64,000 nt of DNA from Brugia malayi (lineage: Eukaryota; Nematoda; Chromadorea; Rhabditida; Onchocercidae), in assembly GCF_000002995.4 (NCBI RefSeq), contig NW_025062477.1, forward strand, positions 2,002,001 to 2,066,000, read 5' to 3'. The notes under the pieces were generated by a model. It was not told the origin of the DNA. It did not search any database and saw only the letters and a program-made list of their open reading frames with translations. The position numbers and the translations under genes are program-made. Shown here one piece after another: positions 1 to 10,759 of this stretch. Each line of letters begins with the position of its first letter. Position 1 is the stretch's first letter.

Positions 1-800
1 GGTATAATGAACAAATTAACCATTGTCACAACTCATACCCTTATATTTTTAACTGTTTGGTGACATAGTCTGGTGGCAAAAACAGAAAAAATTAGCATTT
101 AATCATCACAATTAAATTGGGCGGTAGATTTGAAAATTCCTTTCGTAACAAATTTATTCGTAATTTTTTAACAAAAAAACAAATGTCACAATAAATAGGA
201 GTTAACTTCATCACTTCAATCAGTAATGTATTATCAGTTAATTTTTTATTAAACAAACAAATATATTTTCAAATATTAATGGAATTACTGTTGCAAAAAA
301 AAAAAAAGCCATATGTATGGAATATTATTAACTTAATTATTAGGTAAAGAAATTAATTTAGAAGAACAGATGAGAAGAAAGATCATGGAATTAGATATGA
401 TCAACTGAAATGCCATTAAGCTACCAGGCAGTACCTAAGAATAAATACTGGAAATAAGCCAACATATTTCCAATTGTCATTTAATTTACGTCACCAAAAT
501 TTAAAACTGAAACTTTTTTCAAAATGCAAATAATTCATTCAATATTTTACTTACCTTCAATATACTATATTTTATTAAACAAAGCAGACAGGATTATTTA
601 ATACTGCACAACTGATTAAATATTTCACCATACGATGACATTTAATCCCAGCTATTCATCAGTTCCCTTTATGCAAATGTTACTCCATTTTGTCAACCAA
701 ACTTCTAGAATTTGTTTCAAACATCAAACATTGTTTATGTTGAAATTCTTTCTGATAATAGCAGTGGATGTATGTCAAAAAGCAATAATTAGCAAATTTC
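1..800. other. AT-rich sequence without a recognised gene
   Basis: No convincing exon is visible. A 3' splice-like TTTCAG at about 797-802 leads into the decayed coding stretch that follows. The open frame upstream of that acceptor reads as intron-like hydrophobic noise rather than protein. Confidence 0.5.
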
Positions 801-802
801 AG

Positions 803-1224
803 GTGATGCTTCCATCCGATGAAGTTCCCATCGGTGATACTATCAATAGATGTGAAGATACAACTTTATTAAATGAACCCAATTAAATGCGTCGAAAATG
901 ATTAGAATCTTATTCCTCACGTCGTATTATTGAAATGATGGAACAATATCCTTCCTAAGTATCAGATTTACGTACGCGCTATTGTAACACTTCCTTCTGG
1001 ATACAAAAGAGCATTCATAAACTATCAAACGAGGAGGTTAGAGAAAAAATATGACAAACAGCGGACAGAGCTCAGGTAAATAGCAGAAAACCTAGGACTT
1101 CCGAGGAAAATAAAAGAATTAGATTTGTCGCTAATCAATTAACCGTGGTATTCTTGAATCAATTATGAACATTCTCGATTCTATTCAAAAGGAAAGAAGA
1201 AATTTATATAGAAATGGTTCACTA
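803..1224 (+). pseudogene. Unidentified decayed coding stretch
   Basis: After a TTTCAG acceptor, one frame starting at 803 reads as protein-like, mixed hydrophilic sequence for about 140 codons. It is interrupted by several TAA/TGA codons. Protein-like segments include EVPIGDTINRCED, RRIIEMMEQYPS, KSIHKLSNEEVREKI and SEENKRIRFVANQL. Composition is helical and charged, unlike the surrounding AT-rich noise, and the stops fall where one transition would give Gln, Arg or Trp. I do not recognise the family. It is 1.6 kb upstream of the spe-4 relic and could be a separate dead gene. The alternative is a chance open frame in somewhat less AT-rich DNA. Confidence 0.3.
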
Positions 1225-2870
1225 AGAACAAGGTATAAAATAAGTCAATGAAGAGAAGTTAAAAAAAAAATTTGGAATTATACAGAAGTTACTATTAGCT
1301 TCGTCTATTAATTTGGAATTATACAAAAAATTAGCATTCGTCGCTAAATCCAGACTACAAAACTCGAGATATAATCCATTCACAATGAAGGACTTTTAAT
1401 TAAGCTGTTGACTTCCCGATTCGTAGCATCAAATTTGTCATGGAAGTTTCTTGATTTGAGTAATTTGGTGTCTCACAAAGAATTATTGTAAAGGTTCGTT
1501 CTTTATGGAAGATGGATGGTAATATTATATGATAATTATTAGTCAATAGACGATCATTGATCGTTTGAAGAAACCGTTTCAAGGTTTGAATGGGATTTGC
1601 TAAGGAGTTGCTTGAGTTGTAGTTTAGGAGAGTTCTTAAGATGCCAAGGCAAAAGCTCTTCGAGAGTATGAAAAAAGTTATTGTGTAGAACTATAAATGA
1701 AGAAAGAACTGGATAACGAACTCTTCCTAATGGGTGATTTACAAAGATGTGCTGTAATACTTTGATTGTGAAGAGAGTTACCTGAACAAAAAAGGAAAAC
1801 CTTAAATATTAGTTATTAGAGTGAAAATGTGTGAATTGGTTTTTGGTATTTAACCATTGATGATAAGCTGATAGTTAAAAACAAAGATGAAAATTAGATA
1901 AGTAGTTCATTACATCATAACACTCATTTGCATTCATTTTGAATCATTTGATGAAAAATATTTCTAGCACACAATTACAAATTATTTCGGTTTTTGTGGC
2001 ACAATTGAAGTTATGAAATGAGCTGCTCTTAGACTGGATTACAACAGCTCTTTCTGGAGCCCGAAAATCAGGAAAAAAAAAAAAAACATGGAATTCCTGT
2101 TTTCTAAAAAATAGTTAAGATCCTAACTGACATTCGCTTCCATCTCCATTTGGCTTTACAAATAAGTGATTTAGTCAGATGTTAGAATGCTGTTTCAGCA
2201 CTTCTATTGTACACAATTTCGTTCTTTTCAACATAACTTTGTCACTTTGATTTTGCTAATATTATGATTCGGTCGCTCAACTTAAATTTCTAATTGAACC
2301 CATTTCGACTGTTGCAATACGAATGTCCCAAGCACTACGGTTCACAGTAACCACCAATCCTATCAATTGTCACAAGCTGTTGCTCCCATAAGTGCTTTAG
2401 TCATCGATTGAGTGAGAGGATGGCAAGTCAGCTGCTTTCTGCGCCCATTATTATGCGTGGTATTACGATGTGATAACTATGGTCATATCTCTTTGAAATA
2501 TAAGAGAAATTTAGAGAGTTCAGACGGTGAGGAAATCATACCCGTACATATTTTTTATGCAAATTATTTAAAATTAAAGTTTACAAAATATTTAGCTAGA
2601 TGAAAGACAGGCTTAATAGAGTGAGAAGGAAAAATAACTCCATCTTTATTCTCTGTAGGGGCGCTTTGCGGTCGCTGAACTTTTTATTGTCGTGCGCTGA
2701 GGTGAGACTGCGCTTGATTTTCAAGTTTTTGCTTAAGTCTGAAAATGTCAAAAAGAAGATATAGGTGGAAGGAGAACATGAGGAGGAGAAATGAGAGGGA
2801 TCTAAAATGGTGTTACAGCATATGAAATGAAGTGATAGTTGTCACTGTCGAGTATCATTAGCAAATACAT
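1225..2870. other. Gene-free stretch
   Basis: I see no exon with a convincing product. Base composition from about 2100 to 2900 is less AT-rich than the window average, which may mean more decayed coding DNA, but no family is recognisable. The ORF-length stretches at 2412-2603 have no domain I can name. Confidence 0.4.
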
Positions 2871-2871
2871 C

Positions 2872-5800
2872 ATGGAGCGACTGGCTACACTTGAACTGAA
2901 ATTACAGCCAAATATTGTTTGGGGAGATAGTGAGATGTATTTTCAGGTTGAGAAATTGCTGATTCCTGTCACTTTTAATATAATGTTGACGCTAATTGTT
3001 TGAATTGGTATATATCATACCAAAAAGGATTCGAATTCTGTCTTCTATTATAAGTTCGATCCGGTCCATAATCATACAACCGAAAATGAAATCGTCGACG
3101 GGATGGCTAGAGCTCTCAAAGCTTGCAAGTAGTCAGAAAATTGGATTGCACAGCAATGGAACTTTATTGACTTCATTTGACCTTTACTTTCTTCTATTTG
3201 ATGATTCGAACGAAACACCACAGCGAATGTTCTTCACTGTCATTGCATTAAGTGATAAGTTGGTTATCTTATATTTATGGGTAATGATTTAAAACAGAGA
3301 AAAATCTATTTAATAGTGAAAGACTTGTCGAATGCTGCGGAATAATTGCAATTGTAATTGAGATCACTGAGATTCGCCGGTCGAATTCTCTAGGGGGATT
3401 GATCTTGGTGAATGTCAAGCAAAAATGGAACTTGAGACTGCTTCTGGAACAATTTCCAATCAATATGCTTCTAGATCACAGTAGCTCGAATCGCTTTACG
3501 TAGTATGTTTAAATTCACAGATAAATGGAATCGGATGCGTGTTGATGCTAGCTATAATAAATTTTGCACTAAAAGCCGAATTACAAACATAAATCAGAAT
3601 AACAACCGGTAAAGATTATCCAACCAAGAGTGACTGCAACTTGTATCTGAATCTGAAATCCGGAAGAGGCAAGCTGAATCAAATAGCATCAATTATTAAT
3701 TAATTGCATCAGAACGATGTACAAAGTGGTGTCACTTTATAAAAAATACATTCGTGCAACAAACTGCGTTATTACCACAAGTGCTCATTATCATTGCCTT
3801 CAGAGAACGCTTTATAAAATATTTCTTGTCAGTGAACTTAACTCTTCAATTTACTGAAAAGCAAGAGATGTCGAAGTTTAGAAGCTAATGAGTTAAAAAG
3901 TTAAGGAATTCTTTTCAGTGAATTTCAGATGACATTAGCCCAATTATGTTATTAACTATCATTTATCATATTATCCTTAATCTATCCTTTATCATATTGA
4001 TCATAAGAATAATAAGGTATTTCAGGGACTTATTCAAAGCAATTGGCTTCCAGACCGCTCCTCCTATACTCACAACACTTACTGTTATTACATATGGTAC
4101 CATCGGTATCCTCGTATTCTTCACCAAAAAAACTCTTTATTTGCATCAATTCTTCGTCATTTGCAACTGTTCATTGGTTTCTGTATTTTACCTTCGAATG
4201 TTCTCTACACATACTGAGTGGTTTGTATTGGTATGCATTATTATTTGGGGTAAGTTGATGAGTTCGCTGTACCATCTAAGTAATATTTCTGTGAAACCCT
4301 CTCTGACTGTAAGCAGTGCATATGAGATTGTGGACAGTTGCAGAATCGTATGAATGCGATCATTGCAACAAATTAGATCGCCGATCAAAATGACCAGAAA
4401 AGGGGAAAGACTTGAGAAAAGAGATAAATTTTATCTTTTAGAGAAGATAAAACATTCTAATCTTAATTATTCCATAAAGAGATTGAATTGATTCCTAATC
4501 GAATACAAGAAAGCATTCAGATGCATTCGCAGTGCTTGCACCCATCGGTCCATTGCGACGTATCAGTGAAAAAGCTCACGAATACAGCGACCAAGTAAGT
4601 AAGGCAATTACTTCTCAATTGCTTGATATAATAAGCATTGCGACAACTGCTTTCTCCTTACAGGTATTGCGATCCTTAATGTTCACAGCTGAGGATAGAA
4701 ATGATGAGCGGAGGGAAGAAATCGTAAGTTCTCTTAGGCAGTGAGCTTTCTGCTGTGGTAGTAAGTTCTATTTCTCTTGTTAGTTGGCTACCATCCGCTT
4801 CCCGAAAGAAACAAAAAAAAAGAAAAAAGGTCTTTGTAGATCAATTTTGATAAAATTCTTTATTTTCAAAGCAAATTTTAGCAATTCTGTCCTTGACTCC
4901 TACAAATCGTTCACATGAGATTTATAACATAACTGAAACATCAGACATGGAAAAAGGAACAAAAACAGCCTTTTCAAAGCTAATCATTCAGGCAATCAAC
5001 AGATGTCTCGTCGAGCCAAAACAACAAAAAGTGAGGAGAAGCCATAAAACAAGCTCCAACAAGGCTGGATTCAGTATTTTTCATCGATTTAGCACATCAT
5101 ATTCTATCTTTCGATAGATCCATGTCTTGAGTCCTAAAAATTTTGAAGTGAACTTGTCTAAATTACAGGAAGCAAAGAGCAAACATATCCAACAGCGTAA
5201 AGCGTTAGGTCGCAAAAGTAATATATGTGATGAAACGATCCGGAAAATTTGCACAAAGCTTGGAACAACCGAGAATAAAAGAAAGAAACGAAATTTAAAA
5301 TCTACGATGCTCTGAATGATGGATGTATTTGTGGAAATTTTTTCGTTGAACAGGTATCGGGAGATTGGCACTTACAAGATTAATTTTTGAATAGAAACAA
5401 AAAAATAAATTGAAAATCTCATTCTGATTACAAATCCTTCAGAACGCTTCATTCTTTTCACCGCTATCAATGTGATTAACATGTTTCTTTCTTTCAATAA
5501 GTATTTTTTTCAAATAAGAGCAATCAAATAAATATTACCTGCTCAGAACTTTATCTAATTAATTCCTTCAATTAATTTTCATAACGCGACAGAAAGATAT
5601 GGGAAATCTAAGCTGTGAAATATTTATTTCTTTGGGAATTATTTTCTTGCCAAATCATCTTCTTGACCTACCAACTCGGTAACTGACCAGTCATCCCACA
5701 ATTCATAATGCCTAATAATGCGTACTATATGATGCTAAATTTAAGCTAAAATTAGTAAATATGCAAATTTCAGCATCAGTTCGTCTTGGCATGGGCGACT

Positions 5801-6072
5801 TCATTTTCCATAGTTTGCTGGTAGATAAAGCCTCCGCGACACGTAGTACAATGTGCGTTGCTGACTCAATGGCTGGCTGGCTGGCATACTCACCCTGGCA
5901 GTACTGTCTAGCTACGATGAACCCACTACAGCACTGTCTGTTCCGATCGATTACCATCACTGTACTGCTACATTCCGGCATTTATCTGTTCGTCGAACCA
6001 TTCCATAATCGCATAGTGATGAGCACAAAATTATTTACCTCTAGACAAAACAGAACTATCTCCACCATATGA
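2872..6072 (+). pseudogene. spe-4: Decayed SPE-4-like presenilin-family aspartyl protease
   Basis: This is homologous to C. elegans SPE-4, the sperm presenilin: a multipass intramembrane aspartyl protease needed in fibrous body-membranous organelles of spermatocytes. A likely start is ATG 2872, followed by the N-terminal region and TM1. The frame then hits TGA at 3001 where SPE-4 has Trp, and continues as IGIYHTKKDSN..DP..TTENEIVDG. A middle exon (about 3946-4249) carries YGTIGILVFF, LHQFFVICNCSLVSVFYLR and EWFVL. Intron 4250-4520 splits the TM6 catalytic Asp codon (W-D-A-FAVLAPIGPLR). Exons 4521-4594 and 4664-4723 follow (VLRSLMFTAEDRND). A hydrophilic loop lies in about 4872-5315. The last exon from 5774 has the GMGD catalytic motif (VRLGMGDFIFHSLL). 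Its PAL region is readable only by switching frame for about 60 bases and switching back. Loop exon limits, and about 3130-3940, are poorly resolved. Both catalytic Asp codons survive despite the stop and the two frameshifts, so decay may be recent, or the lesions could be assembly errors. Confidence 0.78.
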
Positions 6073-7440
6073 CTTCTCCAGTTGCAGGCAAGTTCATCAG
6101 TTCATAAATTTGATATATGCCAAAGATCATAAGGGATCATCTTAGTGACAGCATATTTTGCATTAAAAAACAATACAATGGAAGCAACGCTACATTATGA
6201 AAGAAATAACGAATAAATAAAAGAAAGTGAGAATGCAATCAACAATGCCAAATTTAAGAATAAACTTTAAAATACGAAAATGAAACGAAGGAGTCAAAAA
6301 GTAAACAATATAAAGTAATTAAAAATACAATACATTCTAGGTATAAATAAATGAAGCGACGAATACTATTATTATTATTATTACAAAAAATCTAACACTT
6401 TAAAAGTCAAAGAGTAAAACAGTTGAATTAAATCCTTGCTGAACACCCCGATGCTGAATTCATCAAAGTTGAAGTGATACAGCCAAACATTACGCCGAAA
6501 CAATTAAGTTGCAATTCAAAGCAGCATAACAGCCAAAAAAATTCCACTAATCCTAGAAATTCAATCTGTATTAATATTAGATTCAAGACTGAATGTTTCG
6601 TAAAATGTGAGCCGAGAAAAGCTAAGCAGTGAATCATTAAATTTCATCTTATAAATGTTTCGTATAATATCAATTGATTCAGATAATGAAACTTAACTAT
6701 TACATGCTTCTCTCAAAACTTTACTTCGCCGAAATAACTATTTATTACCGATTACCCTTCAACTTGAAATTACTATTTCACATGTTTTTTGAAAAAAGCT
6801 TTCAGAAAAAAATTATGCTTCAAAGTGCTAAGGAAAACGAAGATCAAATAATCTAACCTATTGTGAGAAAGTTTTCTAGAAAATTCCAAGAGAAGGAATA
6901 TCGATTGCCAAAAACCAAATAAAAACAAAAAGAAAAAGAAAAAAAGAAAGAAACAAAAGAATGATTGATGATGATTTCGATAAGAATGAGACGTTGGTCA
7001 TGATCGTTTAATAGAAATACATGTAGAAATAACATTAACATAGCTCACAGTAATATTTTTGTTTCCGAAACTGTACTTTCCTTTGTGTTATTCAAGTAAA
7101 TGAGATTAAAGGTTGTCTTTATTTTAGTTCGAAGAAGTTTCGGTAGAATTTATACTTTCTAACTTAACTGCTCACGTCCGCTTACGCCGTCAACTCTGCT
7201 TTCCGATCAGTCTAATCATAGAGAGGATAGCAGTTTTCATAAAATTTAAAAGACGGAAATTCGCAAATGGTACATGAACCGTAAAACGTTATGGACGTAG
7301 CTAAAAAAATCATATTTGAAATTTTGAACTAGATATGAAGGGATTTTAACCACGGTAATTGCTATTCCTGCAATAGCTGCAACTGTTTTCAAAGTCCGAC
7401 AGCCAGGGTTAGAGGCATGATAATGCTAGCAACAGAACTA
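6073..7440. other. Gene-free spacer between spe-4 relic and Wolbachia-derived block
   Basis: AT-rich sequence with a short ATT microsatellite near 6367-6384. Open frames here are low-complexity. From about 7110 the composition becomes less AT-rich. The left border of the bacterial insert may lie in 7110-7550, but I cannot place it. Confidence 0.4.
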
Positions 7441-7549
7441 AATCTGCTAACAATTTCGTCTTATCAGTGCCACTTACTCTGTCTGCAAGTACTGCACATG
7501 AGAGTGAAAAATCTATATCTAGTAAAAATACCGTAATGACAGCTTAGTC

Positions 7550-8298
7550 TTAAACATTTTTTACTTCTGATAAAATATAAAAAACCAACCATACTTTTGG
7601 ATCCTCCCCGACTTCTTTTAATATAACAGTATGACACTCTCTGCACGTCCATAATGTGTTGACTATATCATCTAAACCTTTTAAGTCTATTCTCGCCACC
7701 ACAGCATTAATCCCTTGTTTGACCAAAAAAAATCTAGTACTTGGATCTGTGTGCTTGATTATTATGTACTCGCGTTCAGTCAACATGAAAACATTCCGTT
7801 AGACACTAGTAGCTTTTAGATTTGACAAAAAAATCTGTGTTGATGTTTGCTGTACATTTATATTACTAATAGTACTTTTGCTTGCATCTTCAACGCTCTG
7901 AATAGCAAAAACCACAAAGGCATTTAATTTTCTCAGCACTTTCAAGCAGTCCTTTATCTTAGGTACAAAAAGAGGATTATATATTAATGTCCATACCTCA
8001 TCAAGGACGATAATAGATGGAGTGCCATCAAGAGATATACTAATCCTGTGAAATAATAAGTCAAGATCAGCTCAAGAGCAACGGGTAGCCATTTCAAAGC
8101 TAGCCATTTCAAAGTAAGCTAGCCATTTCAAAGCCAAATACTCTTGCTTTTGAAAAATCTATCAAATCTTCTTTGTTATCAAATACTGCAGCATGACAGC
8201 TATTACCATGCTACATAGATATCACTCCAGTTAGAGTATCAGAATCTGCAAGTCCTAAAAATGGTACTAGGTTTCTGAAGGATCTATCTTCTTTTCAT
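7550..8298 (-). pseudogene. virB4: Decayed Wolbachia virB4 (type IV secretion ATPase) C-terminal fragment
   Basis: Reading the minus strand gives the C-terminal third of VirB4, the AAA+ ATPase that powers the Rickettsiales/Wolbachia type IV secretion system. In order it shows NLVPFLGLADSDTLTG, HAAVFDNKEDLIDFSKARVF, a Walker B-type segment (SIIVLDEVW), VPKIKDCLKVLRKLNAFVVF, QSVEDASKS, QTSTQIFLSNLKAT, LTEREYIIIKHTDPSTRFF, GINAVVARIDLKGLDDIVN and KEVGEDPKVW. Lesions are a Trp-to-TAG at 8211-8213, a TAA at 7799-7801 where the family has Tyr, a frame switch near 7640-7670 (GRAESVILL is in another frame), and an expanded short repeat at 8086-8134. The N-terminal two thirds and the neighbouring virB3/virB6 of the bacterial operon are absent. 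This is a nuclear Wolbachia transfer (nuwt), not a working gene. Confidence 0.9.
8086..8134. repeat. Triplicated ~15-bp unit inside virB4 relic
   Basis: The unit TAGCCATTTCAAAGC occurs at about 8086, 8101 and 8120. It lies where the reading frame encodes FEMAS and has clearly multiplied by slippage after transfer, because the extra copies disrupt the VirB4 frame. Confidence 0.85.
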
Positions 8299-8539
8299 AA
8301 TTTAAAATTTCTTTCAATTACTTATCATTATTTAACTATTATATGGTTAAATTTCTATTTTGTGTACTGTTATTGCTGCTAATAATAAATATATTAGAAT
8401 CTAAAGCATAATGAAAATCTAAAAACCCTTGAGTATTTTCAGAACTTAGCTAAAATTTTTTTGACACCGCAATTTTGACACCTCCTGATTATTTCTTTTA
8501 TCAGGAAGTGTCAAAATTGCGCCTCCAAAAGTTGTAGTC
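8299..8539. other. AT-rich linker with a long hairpin, between virB4 and prfB relics
   Basis: No coding similarity is visible. The part to about 8440 has nematode-like AT richness. The near-perfect inverted repeat at 8469-8520 is listed separately. Confidence 0.5.
8469..8520. repeat. 20-bp-arm inverted repeat (hairpin)
   Basis: Arms 8469-8488 and 8501-8520 are reverse complements with one mismatch, separated by a 12-nt AT-rich loop. The core is CAATTTTGACAC / GTGTCAAAATTG. It sits directly in front of the prfB relic, inside the Wolbachia-derived block, so it is probably a bacterial palindromic element or intrinsic-terminator-like hairpin carried in with the insert. A nematode origin cannot be excluded. 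Confidence 0.75.
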
Positions 8540-8870
8540 TCAAACTGCGGATGGCAATCTATTGCAAAACAGCCAAGAGGGACAAGAATTTTAAAAGAAT
8601 ATTCTAAAATTAAGAATGATAGAGAGTCGTTTTCAAAGCTAGAAAGTGATTATAACGATGCTATCAGTTTAATGAAATCCACTATTGATGAAAACGATGA
8701 AGAGTTTTTCTCTGAAATTGAAAATGAATTACTAAAATCAGAGAAATTAGTCAAGCGTAAAGAAACAAATTTCTTATTTACTGGTGGAACAGATAATACT
8801 GATTGCTTTTAGACATCCACTCAGGAGTTGGTGGAACAGAGAGCGATGATTAGACTGAAATGTTGATGTG
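8540..8870 (+). pseudogene. prfB: Decayed Wolbachia prfB (peptide chain release factor 2) fragment
   Basis: The plus strand encodes an N-terminal-to-central piece of bacterial RF2, which recognises UGA/UAA stop codons and releases the peptide at the ribosome. Visible in order are ILKEYSKIKNDRESFSKLES, an acidic helical region DENDEEFFSEIENELL, and KRKETNFLFTGGTDNTDCF. After the loss of one T in the T-run at 8807-8810 comes DIHSGVGGTESDD, matching the conserved domain that precedes the RF2 codon-recognition region (family form IHAGAGGTEA). A TAG at 8851-8853 replaces the conserved Trp (family DW.E.L). The catalytic GGQ region is missing. The orientation is opposite to the adjacent virB4 piece, so this is a rearranged nuclear copy. 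Confidence 0.85.
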
Positions 8871-9098
8871 CATTTGATAGATATTAATATCTATTCGATA
8901 TTAACCAGGGTTTCTTTTGCCTTTTTCATTTAATTAAAAATTTAACTAATTTTATCATGATGCTTGTCTCCCATTCATTCATGTAGCGTAACAATTCACC
9001 AACGACAGATTTCAATCTTTCCTCTCAAAAAAAGAAAAAAAAAATGAGTTGGCTTTTTTGTCGTAATTCACGATAATTAAAACATTATTTAAAAAGGG

Positions 9099-10147
9099 AT
9101 GACAATGGAATATGAACAATGGAAAGAAATATTAAGTGCAATCGATAAGGAAACAATTAAGTAAAGATAACGCAATTGCAAAAATAAAAGAGAATTTTAA
9201 AAAAATGGATTTAAGTACATATGGAAGGAAACTAATTTTGATGTAAATCACTTATTTGCAGTGAAAATGGACTATTGCATTTGCTGTTCACAATAATCTA
9301 AAAAGTGTGGTGAAAGCTTTATTTGGGTGGAAGGAATTGATATTAATTAATGCAGTGGACAAAGATACATTTGGCTGTTAAGAAGTCATATTGCTATAGT
9401 GAAAAATCCGTTAGAAGGAAATGTCAATGTAGATGATGATGAAGATAAATGCACTCCTTCACATTGTATCAAGGGTGCACAGGCAACGGAGACTCTAATA
9501 GAAGCAGGCGCAAATGTTAATGCAGACGATAAAGATAAATGCACTCCTCCACATATAGCTACTCAGTTCTGTCGTAAAGAGATTAGAAAAAGTCCTAATA
9601 GGAGCAGGAGGAGCAGATGTTCCTGCAGCAGATAAATATGGAATGATCCATTTACATTTTACTGACGATACAGAGACAGTAAAAACTTTAATAGCAGCGG
9701 GAGCAAATGCTAATGCAATAGATAAAGACAAACGCACTCCTTGTTTACATTGTATCAAGCAAACAAGGGTGCACAGATATTCGATATAGCTGCAAAGGAG
9801 TAATTAAGACTTTAATAGGTAAAAGAGTAAATGTTTTGTTAGAGAATAATGATGATAAAATCCCGAGCGATTTTAACAAAAGTCACTACATAATTAAGAG
9901 GTGAAATCTTTGGTCTGAAGAGAGAATGAAGCGATTTGACCAACAGAGTAAAATGTCTTTTGATTTAACAATAGTACTGCACAGCAACAGCACTTTTTGT
10001 AACTGAAATAGTCGCAAGTCGCATTCGGGCTATCCTATAATAGCAACAGTAGTTGTAGTTGCAGCAATAGCATGGGCGGTGTCTTGTGTTGCGACTAAAA
10101 TATTAGAACTTAGTACTAAAATAGATGAAATGAAAGCAGTACAATAG
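9099..10147 (+). pseudogene. Decayed Wolbachia ankyrin-repeat protein gene with C-terminal membrane segment
   Basis: A degraded frame starts near ATG 9099/9105 (MTMEYEQWKEILSAIDKETIK then stop). From 9399 it shows repeated ankyrin signatures: ETLIEAGANVNADDKDKCTP, VLIGAGGADVPAADKYGM and VKTLIAAGANANAIDKDKRTP. At the 3' end (10031-10147) an uninterrupted piece encodes a strongly hydrophobic segment IIATVVVVAAIAWAVSC followed by a short charged tail and TAG. A single C-terminal membrane helix after ankyrin repeats is usual for Wolbachia ANK proteins, whose roles are presumed host interaction. Many stops and frameshifts break it (stops before 9240, frame changes around 9380, 9580 and 9750-9960). 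The repeats are less AT-rich than the flanks, which fits bacterial origin. Confidence 0.85.
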
Positions 10148-10199
10148 AAAAAAATATGTAGAAAGCACCTTCTTAACTTAAGAATACAGTTATAAAGCT

Positions 10200-10400
10200 T
10201 CACTACTACAAAAATCTTTTAGAGTTATATATACTTTATCTTCGCTGTGTGTCACTGTGTTGCTCTATGGAATTTAGAATTTTGCTTACTAATCTACAAA
10301 ATAAATTCTAGCAATATCAAAAACTAATCTTAATTAAATGTTAAAATATTGAAAATTATCAATTCATTAAAAAAATAAATATTTTGCACTTAATTGATTG
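10200..10400. other. Junction between Wolbachia-derived block and satellite array
   Basis: No bacterial or protein similarity is visible after about 10190. By about 10330 the sequence has become satellite-like (TTAATTAAATGTTAAAATATT). The border is gradual by eye. Confidence 0.4.
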
Positions 10401-10759
10401 AATTTTATGCGTTGCAAGGTACTGGTCACACACACCGTGGTCATTTGACTAGCAAAAATAATAAAATAAACTTTAGAAATTAATTAAATTTTTAATTTTT
10501 CACGATTTTAATTCATTCTTACAATTAAAATTAATTTATATTTCGAATTTAAATAATACATTTATAAAAATCCCATAATTTGTACGGGTATTTGCATACT
10601 AAACTAAGTAAGAAGTCCTACTATTATCAAAATTTAATTTCAAATGATGTTAAAAGTATTTAAAAAAAAATCATTTAATAAAAAAAAATTGATTATTGTA
10701 TACGCATAGTGCGGGAACTGGTCACATACATTGTGGTCATTTGACATCATAAATAATAA

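Noticed and set aside
4188..4388. Minus-strand frame over the spe-4 relic
   Set aside because: It is antisense to the exon carrying the presenilin motifs. No independent evidence.
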